A stretch of 34,916 bases of DNA from Clostridia bacterium (GTDB lineage Bacteria; Bacillota; Clostridia; Christensenellales; Borkfalkiaceae), in assembly GCA_029061155.1 (NCBI GenBank), contig JAIDSQ010000086.1:5689-40604 (forward strand). Reading direction: 5' to 3'. This document shows, piece by piece, positions 16,027 through 23,805 of this stretch. Position 1 is the first letter of the stretch, and each line of letters begins with the position of its first letter. A program made the translations under genes and the position numbers. The notes under the pieces are model-generated. The model searched no databases and was not told the origin of the DNA. It saw nothing but the letters and a program-made list of their open reading frames with translations.

Positions 16027-16965
16027 TTAATATATTGAACCACTGTTGACTACGGGCTGCGCGTCGCGGTTGCCGCAAAGCACTACCAAAAGGTTGGAAA
16101 CCATTGCGGCCTTTCTTTCGTCGTCAAGCTCGACTATGTTGTTGTCCGAAAGCTTTTTAAGCGCCATATCCACCATTGAAACAGCACCGTCGACAATTTT
16201 CTGTCTTGCCGCAATTATAGCCGCCGCCTGCTGACGCTGCAGCATTGCCGCCGCGATTTCGGGCGCGTATGCCAGGTTGTTTATTCTTGCGTCTAAAATC
16301 TCAATACCCGCCATTTCGACGCGCGTCTGAAGTTCGCCCTTTAAAACGTCCGCGATTTCCTGCGAGGAGCCGCGCAGCGATTTTTCGTCACCGTTTTCGG
16401 AAACGTCGTAAGGGTACTGTCTTGCCACCTGTCTTATGGCGGAGTCGCACTGCGTGGAAATGAAAGTCATATAGTTTTCAACCGAGAACACCGCCTTTGC
16501 CGTGTCCTGTATGCGCCATATGACAACGACGCTTATTTCAATGGGGTTGCCCTCTTCGTCGTTGACTTTCTGCTTGTCGTTGTTTAAAGTCATTGCTTTA
16601 AGGCTCACTTTTTTGCCTGCGCGCAAAAATGCGGACGCGGGGTTTTGCGAAGAACAGAAGGGGTTTACAAAGTAAAAGCCTTCCTTTTTGAGAGTGCCGT
16701 GGTATTTACCGAAAAGAGTAAACACCAAAGCCTCGTTGGGTGCAAGCACTTTAAAACCGGCTGAGCACACTAACGATACGATAAATACTATTGCGCCGGC
16801 TGCGGCAAGCGCGAAAAACTCGGGATGTTCGGGAATATCTTCTCCCCCGACGCAAGCAAAGCCTATAATTATCATTACAAGCCCCGCAATTCCGCCGATA
16901 ATTACCGCGGCTAACATTCCCCAGCCGTTTAAGCCTTTCATTTGCTTTTCCTGGATATTGTTCAT
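16027..16965 (-). CDS. SPFH/band 7 (stomatin-prohibitin-flotillin) membrane protein
   Basis: This 312-residue protein has two N-terminal membrane helices (about 16-40 and 50-70), then the SPFH core: VLAPNEALVFTLFGKYHGTLKKEGFYFVNPF, ISVVVIWRIQDTAKAVFSVENY, AIRQVARQYPYD, GIEILDARINNLAYAPEIAAAMLQRQQA. The final part is the Ala/Gln-rich coiled coil that drives oligomerisation into large membrane cages or microdomains. SPFH proteins scaffold membrane proteins and proteases; the precise partner here is unknown. The ATG follows AGGAGG (16976-16981). It is the first gene of the operon and the first product controlled by the promoter and putative operator at 16985-17037. Confidence 0.9.
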   Translation of the reverse strand: MNNIQEKQMKGLNGWGMLAAVIIGGIAGLVMIIIGFACVGGEDIPEHPEFFALAAAGAIVFIVSLVCSAGFKVLAPNEALVFTLFGKYHGTLKKEGFYFVNPFCSSQNPASAFLRAGKKVSLKAMTLNNDKQKVNDEEGNPIEISVVVIWRIQDTAKAVFSVENYMTFISTQCDSAIRQVARQYPYDVSENGDEKSLRGSSQEIADVLKGELQTRVEMAGIEILDARINNLAYAPEIAAAMLQRQQAAAIIAARQKIVDGAVSMVDMALKKLSDNNIVELDDERKAAMVSNLLVVLCGNRDAQPVVNSGSIY

Positions 16966-16984
16966 TTTTTTTGATCCTCCTGTG

Positions 16985-17003
16985 TGATATCATTTTGATA
17001 TCA
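16985..17003 (-). promoter_or_regulatory. Putative operator: two TGATATCA palindromes
   Basis: Two copies of the 8-bp palindrome TGATATCA (16985-16992 and 16996-17003) have centres 11 bp apart, one helical turn. They cover the expected transcription start and early leader of the SPFH operon. Arc/CopG-type dimers commonly bind such tandem short palindromes, and the operon encodes one (13602-13796). Confidence 0.6.
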
Positions 17004-17008
17004 ACCGT

Positions 17009-17037
17009 ATTATAGTACCAGTTTTCGTATTTGTCAA
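17009..17037 (-). promoter_or_regulatory. Promoter of the SPFH operon
   Basis: Read on minus: TTGACA (17032-17037), 17 bp, TATAAT (17009-17014), both perfect consensus. An unregulated promoter this strong would be very active, which suits repression by the operator just downstream. Confidence 0.9.
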
Positions 17038-17045
17038 TATTTTCC

Positions 17046-17074
17046 TTGAAAATTTTTTTAAGGCGGGTTATAAT
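17046..17074 (+). promoter_or_regulatory. Promoter of the EEP-HNH gene pair
   Basis: TTGAAA (17046-17051), 17 bp, TATAAT (17069-17074). It is divergent from the SPFH promoter, with the two -35 boxes only 8 bp apart, so regulation may be mutual. A GGAGGAG ribosome site (17083-17089) precedes the ATG at 17093. Confidence 0.8.
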
Positions 17075-17092
17075 ATACGGGCGGAGGAGCAA

Positions 17093-18223
17093 ATGAAAAA
17101 GAAAATAATTATAATTACGGCTATAACGCTTGCCTGTATAATAGGGGCGGCCATGCTTATCGTTGGCGGTTACGTCGGATACGTTGCATTACAGTATTAC
17201 AGGATAGACGACAATTTTTCGCTTGAAGTTCCGGACGGAGGGGCTACGGTTAAGCGCGGTGAAAATCTGTCGGTTATGACTTACAATTTGGGTTTCGGTT
17301 CGTACTCGCCCGAATATTCTTTCTTTCTGGATACGGGCGTAATGGACGACGGAACAGAGGTTGTCGGTATTTACGCCAAGGGTATGAATAAAAATGACGT
17401 TCAGAAGAACGTCGACGGACAGATTGCCCTGTCAAAGCAGGGGGACGCGGACTTCTATTTCTTTCAGGAAGTGGATGAAAAAGCCGACAGAAGTTACAAT
17501 ATAAATATGAAGGAAAGCCTATATTCGGCGTTCGGCGGTTACGTTTCTACGTATGCCGAAAACTTCCATACAGCTTGGCTTTTGTATCCTTTCAACGACC
17601 CTATGGGAACAACTAAGGCTGGTATAGTCACACTTTCCAAATATAAGGTGGAAAGCGCCGTTCGCCGCTCCTTCCCGCTTACGGACAATTTTATAGACAA
17701 GCTTTTCGATTTGGACAGGTGCTTTGCCGTGCATTACCTGCCTGTAGAGGGAACGGACAAACAGCTTGTTATGATTAATCTGCATATGTCCGCTTACGAC
17801 GAGGGCGGTACGGTCCGCGCCCGCCAACTCGAAATGCTCAACACCGTGCTTGCCGAAGAGTACGCAAAGGGCAATTACGTAATAGCGGGCGGCGACTTCA
17901 ACCACTGTCTCATCGCCGATTCTTTTAGTAGCAATGAAGAGGCTTTTACACATTTTGAAAGCAAACAGAAAGTTCCGGACTGGGTCAAAAATTCTGTGTT
18001 GCGCAAAAGCGAGCTTGCGGGCGGTTTTTCCATATGCGCCGATAAGGACGTCGCTACTTGCCGCGGCGCGGACATTCCCTATGAAAAAGGCGTAAACTTT
18101 ACGACGACGATAGACGGTTTTGTTATTTCAGATAATATAGAAATGCTGAGCGTTAATACAGTTGCAAACGAATTTGCGTACAGCGACCACAATCCTGTGG
18201 TTATGGAGTTCATAATTAAATGA
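17093..18223 (+). CDS. Membrane-anchored endonuclease/exonuclease/phosphatase-family hydrolase
   Basis: This 376-residue protein has an N-terminal signal anchor (about 5-34) and then an EEP fold with all landmark motifs: MTYNLGFG (62-69), FQEVD with the metal Glu, NLHMSAYDEGG, GGDFNH (catalytic Asp and Asn), a TTIDGFVIS strand, and the final YSDHNPV with the Asp-His pair (365-366). The family includes nucleases, sphingomyelinases and inositol phosphatases. An extracellular location argues for a lipid, sugar-phosphate or extracellular DNA substrate, but I cannot assign one. Its stop overlaps the next start by ATGA. Confidence 0.85.
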   Translation: MKKKIIIITAITLACIIGAAMLIVGGYVGYVALQYYRIDDNFSLEVPDGGATVKRGENLSVMTYNLGFGSYSPEYSFFLDTGVMDDGTEVVGIYAKGMNKNDVQKNVDGQIALSKQGDADFYFFQEVDEKADRSYNINMKESLYSAFGGYVSTYAENFHTAWLLYPFNDPMGTTKAGIVTLSKYKVESAVRRSFPLTDNFIDKLFDLDRCFAVHYLPVEGTDKQLVMINLHMSAYDEGGTVRARQLEMLNTVLAEEYAKGNYVIAGGDFNHCLIADSFSSNEEAFTHFESKQKVPDWVKNSVLRKSELAGGFSICADKDVATCRGADIPYEKGVNFTTTIDGFVISDNIEMLSVNTVANEFAYSDHNPVVMEFIIK

Positions 18224-18669
18224 AACTTAGTTTCGAGCTTGTACCCGACAGTTGCTGGTACAGTAATTTAAGAAGTATACTTTCGCCCGCGCAGTGGGAC
18301 GTCGTCCGCCGCGAGGCTTATTTGCGCGCGGACGGAAAGTGTATGATTTGCGGTGCGCCATCTAAACGGCTTGAGGCGCACGAGAAATGGGAGTACGACG
18401 AAACCAATTGCGTACAGAAACTTGCGGACGTCGTTGCAATATGCAAAAGCTGTCACGAGGTTATTCATATAGGCAGAACGCAGCTTACGGGCGGTGAAGA
18501 GCGTGCGTGCGCCCATTTTATGAAGGTTAACGGCGTATCTTACGCAGAGTACCGAAAAGCGCTCGGCAAAGCCAACGAAGAGCACAGGCGCAGAAATCTT
18601 GTGCCCGAATGGAAACTCGATTTAAGTTATTTGTCGAAATTTACACGCTGGATTTGCCGTATTTTGTAG
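18220..18669 (+). CDS. HNH-type zinc protein (possible endonuclease)
   Basis: This 149-residue protein contains CMICG (first zinc knuckle, about residue 41), EAHEKWEYDE (the HNH histidine region), and CKSCHEVIHIGR (second knuckle and the metal His). The order C-x-x-C ... AHE.W ... C-x-x-CH-x-x-x-H is a typical HNH nuclease layout. The remainder is helical. It overlaps the EEP gene by ATGA, implying coupled translation, yet it has no signal peptide while its partner is membrane-anchored. The biological role is unknown; it could be a restriction-like or repair nuclease, or a zinc-binding relative without activity. Confidence 0.7.
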   Translation: MKLSFELVPDSCWYSNLRSILSPAQWDVVRREAYLRADGKCMICGAPSKRLEAHEKWEYDETNCVQKLADVVAICKSCHEVIHIGRTQLTGGEERACAHFMKVNGVSYAEYRKALGKANEEHRRRNLVPEWKLDLSYLSKFTRWICRIL

Positions 18670-18730
18670 CTTTGTACAAAAATTTTTCAAATTAACCCGA
18701 TTTATCGATTTTTATGTTAACATATTTAAC

Positions 18731-18779
18731 ACACAATATGTAGTGTGAATGTTCAAAAAAAACATACAAGATATTGTGT
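18731..18779 (+). promoter_or_regulatory. Tandem NrdR boxes upstream of nrdD
   Basis: ACACAATATGTAGTGT (18731-18746) and ATACAAGATATTGTGT (18764-18779) both match the NrdR-box pattern (acaCwATATwGtgt type). They are 33 bp apart, about three helical turns, as NrdR pairs usually are. The second ends 8 bp before the -35. NrdR with bound dATP should repress the operon. Confidence 0.75.
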
Positions 18780-18787
18780 CCCTGGAC

Positions 18788-18816
18788 TTGACTTTGAGGG
18801 TGGGTTGTACTATACT
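18788..18816 (+). promoter_or_regulatory. Promoter of the nrdD-nrdG-dut operon
   Basis: TTGACT (18788-18793), 17 bp, TATACT (18811-18816). The leader of about 60 nt ends with TGGAG before the ATG at 18882. A longer reading frame from 18816 would start inside the -10 box, so it is excluded. Confidence 0.75.
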
Positions 18817-18881
18817 TGATTTCACTACCGTTCGGAACGAATTTCCGAAGGTTTTATTATTTACACATTCTGGAGTTAGAG

Positions 18882-21008
18882 ATGAAAGTTATTAAGCGTG
18901 ACGGCTCGACGGTCGATTTTGATAAAAAGAAGATTGTTAAGGCAATTGCCAGGGCAAACGAGGCGGTTGACTTCGAGGACCGTGCCACAGACGCGCAGAT
19001 TACCGCGATTGCCGACGACATCGCCTCACGCCATAGAAGGCGCGTCTTAGTCGAGGACATTCAGGATATGGTAGAGGAAAAGCTGATGGAAATTCAGAAG
19101 TTCCAGCTTATGAAGTCCTACATACTCTACCGCTACGAGCGCGCACTTATCCGTAAGGCGAACACCACGGACGAGAGCATACTTTCGCTTATCAAAAACT
19201 CAAATAAAGATGTAATGGAGGAGAACTCCAACAAGAACGCGCGCACCGCCGCAACCCAGCGCGATCTCATTGCGGGCGAAGTTTCCAAAGATTTAACCCG
19301 CCGTATACTTTTACCCGAATACATAGCAAAAGCGCACGACGAGGGTGTATTGCATTTCCACGACGCGGACTATTTCTTACAGCCCATTTTCAACTGCTGT
19401 CTTATTAATATTAAGGACATGCTTGAAAACGGCACCGTCATGAACGGTAAAATGATTGAAAGCCCCAAGTCCTTCCAGACGGCCTGCACCATCACCACGC
19501 AGATTATTGCGTCCGTCGCATCTTCGCAGTACGGCGGTCAGTCGGTAAATATAGCCCACCTCGGCAAGTATTTAAGGCGCACCAAGGAAAAATATACAAA
19601 ACAGTGCGACGAACAGTTCGGCGAAACCATAGACGCGGCGACAAAGGCGAGATTTGTAGACCTCCGCGTGCAGGAATCTTTAAAAGCGGGCGTTCAGACT
19701 ATACAGTATCAGATTAATACTTTAATGACTACAAACGGTCAGTCGCCCTTCGTAACGCTTTTCCTGTATCTCGACGAAAAGGACGAGTACATAGAAGAGA
19801 ACGCTAAGATTATAGAAGAAATCTTAAAACAGCGCTATGAGGGAATAAAGAACGAAAAGGGCGTTTACGTTACGCCTGCGTTCCCCAAACTTATTTACGT
19901 TTTGGACGAAAACAACTGCTTAAAAGGCGGTAAGTACGACTATCTTACAAAGCTTGCGGTAAAGTGTTCGTCAAAGCGCCTCTACCCCGACTACATTTCG
20001 GCAAAGAAGATGCGCGAACATTACGAAGGCAATGTGTTCTCGCCCATGGGCTGCCGTTCCTTCCTTTCCCCCTGGAAAGACGAAGAGGGCAATTACAAGT
20101 TTGAAGGCAGATTTAATCAGGGTGTCGTTTCAATAAACCTTCCCCAGATAGGCATACTTGCAAAGGGCGATGAGAAAAAGTTCTGGGAGCTTTTGGAAGA
20201 AAGACTTCAGCTTTGTTTCGAGGCTATAATGTGCCGTCATAACGCGCTTCTGGGCGTTACAAGCGACGTTTCGCCCGTTCACTGGCAGTACGGTGCGATA
20301 GCAAGACTTCAGCCCGGTGAAACCATAGACAAGTATTTATTCGGCGGATATTCTTCAATATCCCTCGGCTATATCGGACTTTACGAGGTCACAAAGCTTG
20401 TAAAGGGCGTATCGCATACCGACCCCAAGGGAACGGAATTTGCCGTCAAAGTTATGCAGTCTCTCCGCGCTCACTGCGAAAAGTGGAAGAAGGAAACCAA
20501 TATCGGTTTTGCGCTGTACGGCACCCCCGCGGAATCTCTTTGTTACCGCTTTGCGAGAATAGACAAGGAGAGGTTCGGCGATATCCCCGACGTAACGGAC
20601 AAGGGTTACTATACCAACAGCTATCACGTGGACGTACGCGAAAATATAGACGCGTTCTCCAAGTTCACGTTTGAAAGCCAGTTCCAGAAAATTTCTTCGG
20701 GCGGCGCTATTTCGTACGTGGAAATTCCCAATATGCGCCACAACCTTACGGCGCTCGAGGACGTCGTCAAATTCATTTACGACAATATCCAGTATGCTGA
20801 ATTCAACACCAAGAGTGACTACTGCCACGTGTGCGGCTTTGACGGCGAGATAATTATAAACGACGACAACGAGTGGGAGTGCCCCGTTTGCCATAACAAG
20901 GATCAGCGCAAGATGAACGTTACCCGCCGTACCTGCGGATACCTCGGCGAGAATTTCTGGAACGTGGGCAAGACAAAAGAAATTAAAGCAAGGGTATTGC
21001 ACTTATAA
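18882..21008 (+). CDS. nrdD: Anaerobic (class III) ribonucleoside-triphosphate reductase
   Basis: The 708-residue NrdD reduces NTPs to dNTPs without oxygen by a glycyl radical mechanism, using formate as reductant in the best-known enzymes. Residues 1-90 are an ATP-cone (VIKRDGSTVDFDKKKIVKAI ... YILYRYERALIR), the allosteric site where ATP activates and dATP inhibits. The catalytic barrel follows. Near the end are two CxxC pairs (about 648/651 and 667/670) that hold a zinc, and RTCGYLG with the radical glycine at about 686. The start at 18882 follows TGGAG and is confirmed by the promoter position. Downstream, nrdG encodes its activase, with a hairpin between. NrdR boxes lie upstream. Confidence 0.97.
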   Translation: MKVIKRDGSTVDFDKKKIVKAIARANEAVDFEDRATDAQITAIADDIASRHRRRVLVEDIQDMVEEKLMEIQKFQLMKSYILYRYERALIRKANTTDESILSLIKNSNKDVMEENSNKNARTAATQRDLIAGEVSKDLTRRILLPEYIAKAHDEGVLHFHDADYFLQPIFNCCLINIKDMLENGTVMNGKMIESPKSFQTACTITTQIIASVASSQYGGQSVNIAHLGKYLRRTKEKYTKQCDEQFGETIDAATKARFVDLRVQESLKAGVQTIQYQINTLMTTNGQSPFVTLFLYLDEKDEYIEENAKIIEEILKQRYEGIKNEKGVYVTPAFPKLIYVLDENNCLKGGKYDYLTKLAVKCSSKRLYPDYISAKKMREHYEGNVFSPMGCRSFLSPWKDEEGNYKFEGRFNQGVVSINLPQIGILAKGDEKKFWELLEERLQLCFEAIMCRHNALLGVTSDVSPVHWQYGAIARLQPGETIDKYLFGGYSSISLGYIGLYEVTKLVKGVSHTDPKGTEFAVKVMQSLRAHCEKWKKETNIGFALYGTPAESLCYRFARIDKERFGDIPDVTDKGYYTNSYHVDVRENIDAFSKFTFESQFQKISSGGAISYVEIPNMRHNLTALEDVVKFIYDNIQYAEFNTKSDYCHVCGFDGEIIINDDNEWECPVCHNKDQRKMNVTRRTCGYLGENFWNVGKTKEIKARVLHL

Positions 21009-21030
21009 TAAAATTTCGTTATTTACATTT

Positions 21031-21054
21031 ACGCCCTGCCATACGGCGGGGCGT
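21031..21054 (+). terminator. Hairpin with A/T tail between nrdD and nrdG
   Basis: A 10-bp stem (21031-21040 with 21045-21054, loop ATAC, one G-U) is followed by ATTTTA. It looks like a weak intrinsic terminator or processing site. Partial termination here would give more nrdD than nrdG mRNA, matching the catalytic role of the activase. Confidence 0.6.
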
Positions 21055-21072
21055 ATTTTAAGGAGTTTTTTA

Positions 21073-21606
21073 GTGAACTATGCAACAATAAAGTGGTACG
21101 ATATTTCCAACGGCCCCGGCGTCAGGGTTTCGCTGTACGTAAGCGGCTGCCGTAACCACTGTAAAAACTGTTTCAACCCAGAAACGTGGGACTTTGCCTA
21201 CGGCGAACCTTTTACACGCGATATTGAAAATAAAATAATCAAGGCGATGATTCCCGATTACATAAAGGGGTTTACATTGCTTGGCGGCGACCCCTTCGAG
21301 CCCGAAAACGCCGAAGTTATTGCTCCTTTTTTGGAGAGATTGAGAGAGCAGTTTCCTCAAAAGTCATTTTGGTGCTTTACGGGCTACGATTACGAGGCCG
21401 ACCTTTTAACGGGCAAAAAGGGCAATATAGACACGGTTATGCGCATTTTAAAGTGTCTTGACGTTTTGGTTGACGGAAGGTTTGTCGAGGAGTTAAAGGA
21501 CCTGAATTTACTCTTCCGCGGTTCTTCCAACCAGCGCATAATTTTGGTTCAGCCTTCATTAGAGAAAGACGACGTAGTGCTTTGGGACGAAAAAACAATT
21601 ATATAA
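21073..21606 (+). CDS. nrdG: Anaerobic ribonucleotide reductase activating protein (radical SAM)
   Basis: This 177-residue radical SAM enzyme installs the glycyl radical on NrdD, using a 4Fe-4S cluster and S-adenosylmethionine. The cluster motif is C26-x3-C30-x2-C33 (CRNHCKNC), followed by the GGDPF SAM-binding motif. The start codon is GTG with AGGAG seven bases upstream; the protein begins MNYATIKWYDISNGPGVRVSLYVSGC as in the family. It is the second gene of the nrd operon, 64 bp after nrdD, and precedes dut by 13 bp. Confidence 0.95.
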   Translation: MNYATIKWYDISNGPGVRVSLYVSGCRNHCKNCFNPETWDFAYGEPFTRDIENKIIKAMIPDYIKGFTLLGGDPFEPENAEVIAPFLERLREQFPQKSFWCFTGYDYEADLLTGKKGNIDTVMRILKCLDVLVDGRFVEELKDLNLLFRGSSNQRIILVQPSLEKDDVVLWDEKTII

Positions 21607-21619
21607 GAGAGAAAACATT

Positions 21620-22057
21620 ATGCAAGTCAACATTAAAAAATTAAGTGAAAAAGCCGTTATCCCCACATACGGCAGCGAGTATTCGGCGGGGGCGGATTTG
21701 TACGCCTGTCTTGACGGCGAGCTTGAAATAAAGCCACACGCCACAGTTTTAATACCGACGGGTATCGCGATCGAACTTCCGGTAGGCTATGCGGGGCTTA
21801 TATATGCAAGGAGCGGACTTGCCACTAAAAAGGGGCTTGCGCCTGCAAATAAAGTGGGCGTTGTGGACTGCGACTACCGCGGCGAAGTTAAGGTTGCCCT
21901 TCACAACCACTCGGAAATTCCTCAAACTGTATCACCTGCCGAAAGAATTGCACAGCTTGTAATAACGCCCTATATAACGGCGCAGTTTGAAGAAGTGGAC
22001 GAACTTTCACAAACCGTGCGCGGCGCGGGCGGGTTCGGCTCGACGGGCAGCAAATAA
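21620..22057 (+). CDS. dut: dUTP pyrophosphatase (dUTPase)
   Basis: This 145-residue trimeric dUTPase hydrolyses dUTP to dUMP and pyrophosphate, protecting DNA from uracil and supplying thymidylate synthesis. All five motifs are seen: SAGADLYA (motif 1), ARSGLA (motif 2, where most families have PRSGLA), NKVGVVDCDYRGE (motif 3 with the catalytic Asp), ERIAQLV (motif 4), and RGAGGFGSTG at the end (motif 5, covering the active site). It follows nrdG by 13 bp, so dNTP production and dUTP removal are co-transcribed. A terminator comes right after it. Confidence 0.96.
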   Translation: MQVNIKKLSEKAVIPTYGSEYSAGADLYACLDGELEIKPHATVLIPTGIAIELPVGYAGLIYARSGLATKKGLAPANKVGVVDCDYRGEVKVALHNHSEIPQTVSPAERIAQLVITPYITAQFEEVDELSQTVRGAGGFGSTGSK

Positions 22058-22071
22058 CATCATTTACCATT

Positions 22072-22097
22072 CCGCGGGACAGCCTCCCGCGGTTTTT
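22072..22097 (+). terminator. Terminator of the nrdD-nrdG-dut operon
   Basis: An 8-bp perfect GC-rich stem, CCGCGGGA/TCCCGCGG (22072-22079 with 22085-22092), is followed by TTTTT. Confidence 0.9.
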
Positions 22098-22111
22098 ACA
22101 TCCGTTTAATC

Positions 22112-22140
22112 TTGACAGTTGTTTGCGCTTAATGTATAAT
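22112..22140 (+). promoter_or_regulatory. Consensus promoter of the ROK kinase gene
   Basis: TTGACA (22112-22117), exactly 17 bp, TATAAT (22135-22140): a perfect sigma-A promoter, suggesting strong constitutive expression. A TAGGAG ribosome site lies at 22159-22164. Confidence 0.92.
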
Positions 22141-22170
22141 AGATATATATTTATCAATTAGGAGTACTGT

Positions 22171-23094
22171 ATGTCACTTTATATAGGTATCGATATCGGC
22201 GGTACGACGATTAAGGGTATTATTCTGGACGAAAACGGTAAAATCTGCGTTGAGGACAGCATAGTGACGGGCAAGGGCGAAGATATTGCCGACAACACCG
22301 TGACGCTTGTAAACCGTATGAAAAGCGCCGTAAACGGTGACTGCAAAGGCGTTGGTATCGGCTGTGCGGGGGTTATCGACAGTCAGGACGGCAAGGTTGT
22401 GCTTGCCAACAACTTACAGCTTAAAAACTTCCCGCTTGCAGAAATGGTGCAAAGGAAGGTCAATCTTCCCGTAAAAATTACCAACGACGCAAACGCCGCA
22501 GCACTGGGCGAGGCTAAGTTCGGCGCGGGCAAAAACTATTCTGACAGTATTTTAATCACCCTCGGCACGGGCGTCGGCGGCGGCATAGTTATAGACGGAA
22601 AACTTTTTGAGGGTCACAAATCGGCGGGCGCGGAGCTCGGGCATATGGTAATCGAGCACGGCGGCAACAGATGTTCGTGCGGCAGAAAGGGCTGTTTCGA
22701 GGCGTACTCTTCGGCGACGGCGCTTATCAAACGCACAAAATGGGCTATGGAAGAGAACCCCGGCTCGAAAATGTGGCTTACCTATACTCCAGATACCGCG
22801 TCGGGCAAGACGGCGTTCGAGTACGCGGAATGCGACATTGCCGCAAGCGAAGTTGTGGAGTGGTACATTAAATATCTTGCATGCGGGCTTACAAATCTTG
22901 CAAACATATTCCGCCCCCAGGTAATTATGCTCGGCGGCGGCGTGTCTGGCCAGAAGGAAAGGCTTACTGCACCCCTTCAGAGCATTGTCGACAGGGAAAC
23001 GTTTGCATCCGACTATGCACCCGTTAAGATAACTACGGCAACCCTCGGCTCGGCGGCGGGCGCATACGGCGCGGCTGCGCTTATTATGGAGTAA
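22171..23094 (+). CDS. ROK-family sugar kinase, probably glucokinase
   Basis: This 307-residue protein phosphorylates a hexose with ATP. It has the N-terminal phosphate loop GIDIGGTTIKG, the catalytic NDANAAALGEA with Asp as base, GTGVGGGIV, the glucose-contact EFGH-equivalent GAELGHMVIEHGG, and the ROK zinc site C-S-C-G-x2-G-C (RCSCGRKGCFEAYSS). These match bacterial ROK glucokinases closely, so glucose is the most likely substrate, although N-acetylmannosamine or fructose kinases share the fold. There is no N-terminal HTH, so it is an enzyme and not a ROK repressor. It is followed by rex, 35 bp downstream, with AAAGG before the rex start. Confidence 0.9.
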   Translation: MSLYIGIDIGGTTIKGIILDENGKICVEDSIVTGKGEDIADNTVTLVNRMKSAVNGDCKGVGIGCAGVIDSQDGKVVLANNLQLKNFPLAEMVQRKVNLPVKITNDANAAALGEAKFGAGKNYSDSILITLGTGVGGGIVIDGKLFEGHKSAGAELGHMVIEHGGNRCSCGRKGCFEAYSSATALIKRTKWAMEENPGSKMWLTYTPDTASGKTAFEYAECDIAASEVVEWYIKYLACGLTNLANIFRPQVIMLGGGVSGQKERLTAPLQSIVDRETFASDYAPVKITTATLGSAAGAYGAAALIME

Positions 23095-23129
23095 GTTTTC
23101 GCAAATATTTTTGTGTAAAGGTTATTGAT

Positions 23130-23741
23130 ATGTTTAAAGATATTCCCGTAATCTCTTTGCAGAGATTGCCTATCTATCTCAATTATTTAAAATCTCTCCC
23201 TGCGGACAGAAAGTACGTTTCTTCGGGGCTGATTGCCGAGGCGCTGGGTATGGGCGAAGTGCTTGTCAGAAAGGACCTTGCATTCACTTCGGCTGTAGGC
23301 AGACCGCGCATAGGCTACGTTACTGTAGAACTTATTGCCGCGCTTGAAGACTTTTTGTGCTGTAACACAAGGAGCAGCGCCGTAATTGTCGGTGTGGGCG
23401 CGCTGGGCAGAGCAATTCTGGGCTACGGCGGATTTTCCAACTACGGCATAGAAATAGACGCGGCGTTTGATAACGACAGTTCAAAAGTGGGCGTTGAAAT
23501 TTTCGGCAAACCCGTTTACGATATAAAAGACGCGAAAAGCAAAGTGGCGGACCTGGGCGCGGAACTTGCGGTTCTGTGCGTTCCCGCACAGTTTGCGCAG
23601 GAAGTCGCGGATATTTTAATAGGTTGCGGTATAAAGGCAATTCTCAACTTTGCGCCGGTATTGATAAAAGCGCCCGAAAACGTTGTCGTCCGTCATATAG
23701 ACGTCGCGGCAAACCTTGCAATACTGTCGAGTATGATATAA
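23130..23741 (+). CDS. rex: Redox-sensing transcriptional repressor
   Basis: This 203-residue repressor senses the NADH/NAD+ ratio: NADH binding releases it from DNA and allows fermentation genes to be expressed. An N-terminal winged helix (about 1-78, containing VSSGLIAEALGMGEVLVRKDLAF) precedes a Rossmann domain with GVGALGRAI near 88-96 and the family ending HIDVAANLAIL, involved in domain swapping. It lies behind the ROK kinase gene, linking sugar entry with redox control; rex is often autoregulated, but I found no convincing TTGTGAA...TTCACAA operator here. Confidence 0.95.
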   Translation: MFKDIPVISLQRLPIYLNYLKSLPADRKYVSSGLIAEALGMGEVLVRKDLAFTSAVGRPRIGYVTVELIAALEDFLCCNTRSSAVIVGVGALGRAILGYGGFSNYGIEIDAAFDNDSSKVGVEIFGKPVYDIKDAKSKVADLGAELAVLCVPAQFAQEVADILIGCGIKAILNFAPVLIKAPENVVVRHIDVAANLAILSSMI

Positions 23742-23805
23742 ATGTTTCACAAATTTATTAAAATTTCAACATACAAACGAAATAGTTAAAGTATAAAATT
23801 AAACA

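Noticed and set aside
15798-16043. 81-codon basic minus-strand ORF across the spacer
   Set aside because: It overlaps both neighbours and covers palindromic sequence, the opposite strand is also open, and no ribosome site or family pattern is seen. Kept only as a possibility within the spacer finding.
18816-18881. Longer N-terminus for nrdD starting at ATG 18816
   Set aside because: It would start inside the -10 box of the promoter and adds 22 residues not found in NrdD; the ATG at 18882 has a ribosome site and gives the normal ATP-cone start.
23095-23129. Rex operator upstream of rex
   Set aside because: The region has CGCAAA...TTTGTG, but this is oriented outward and imperfect compared with the TTGTGAA...TTCACAA consensus.
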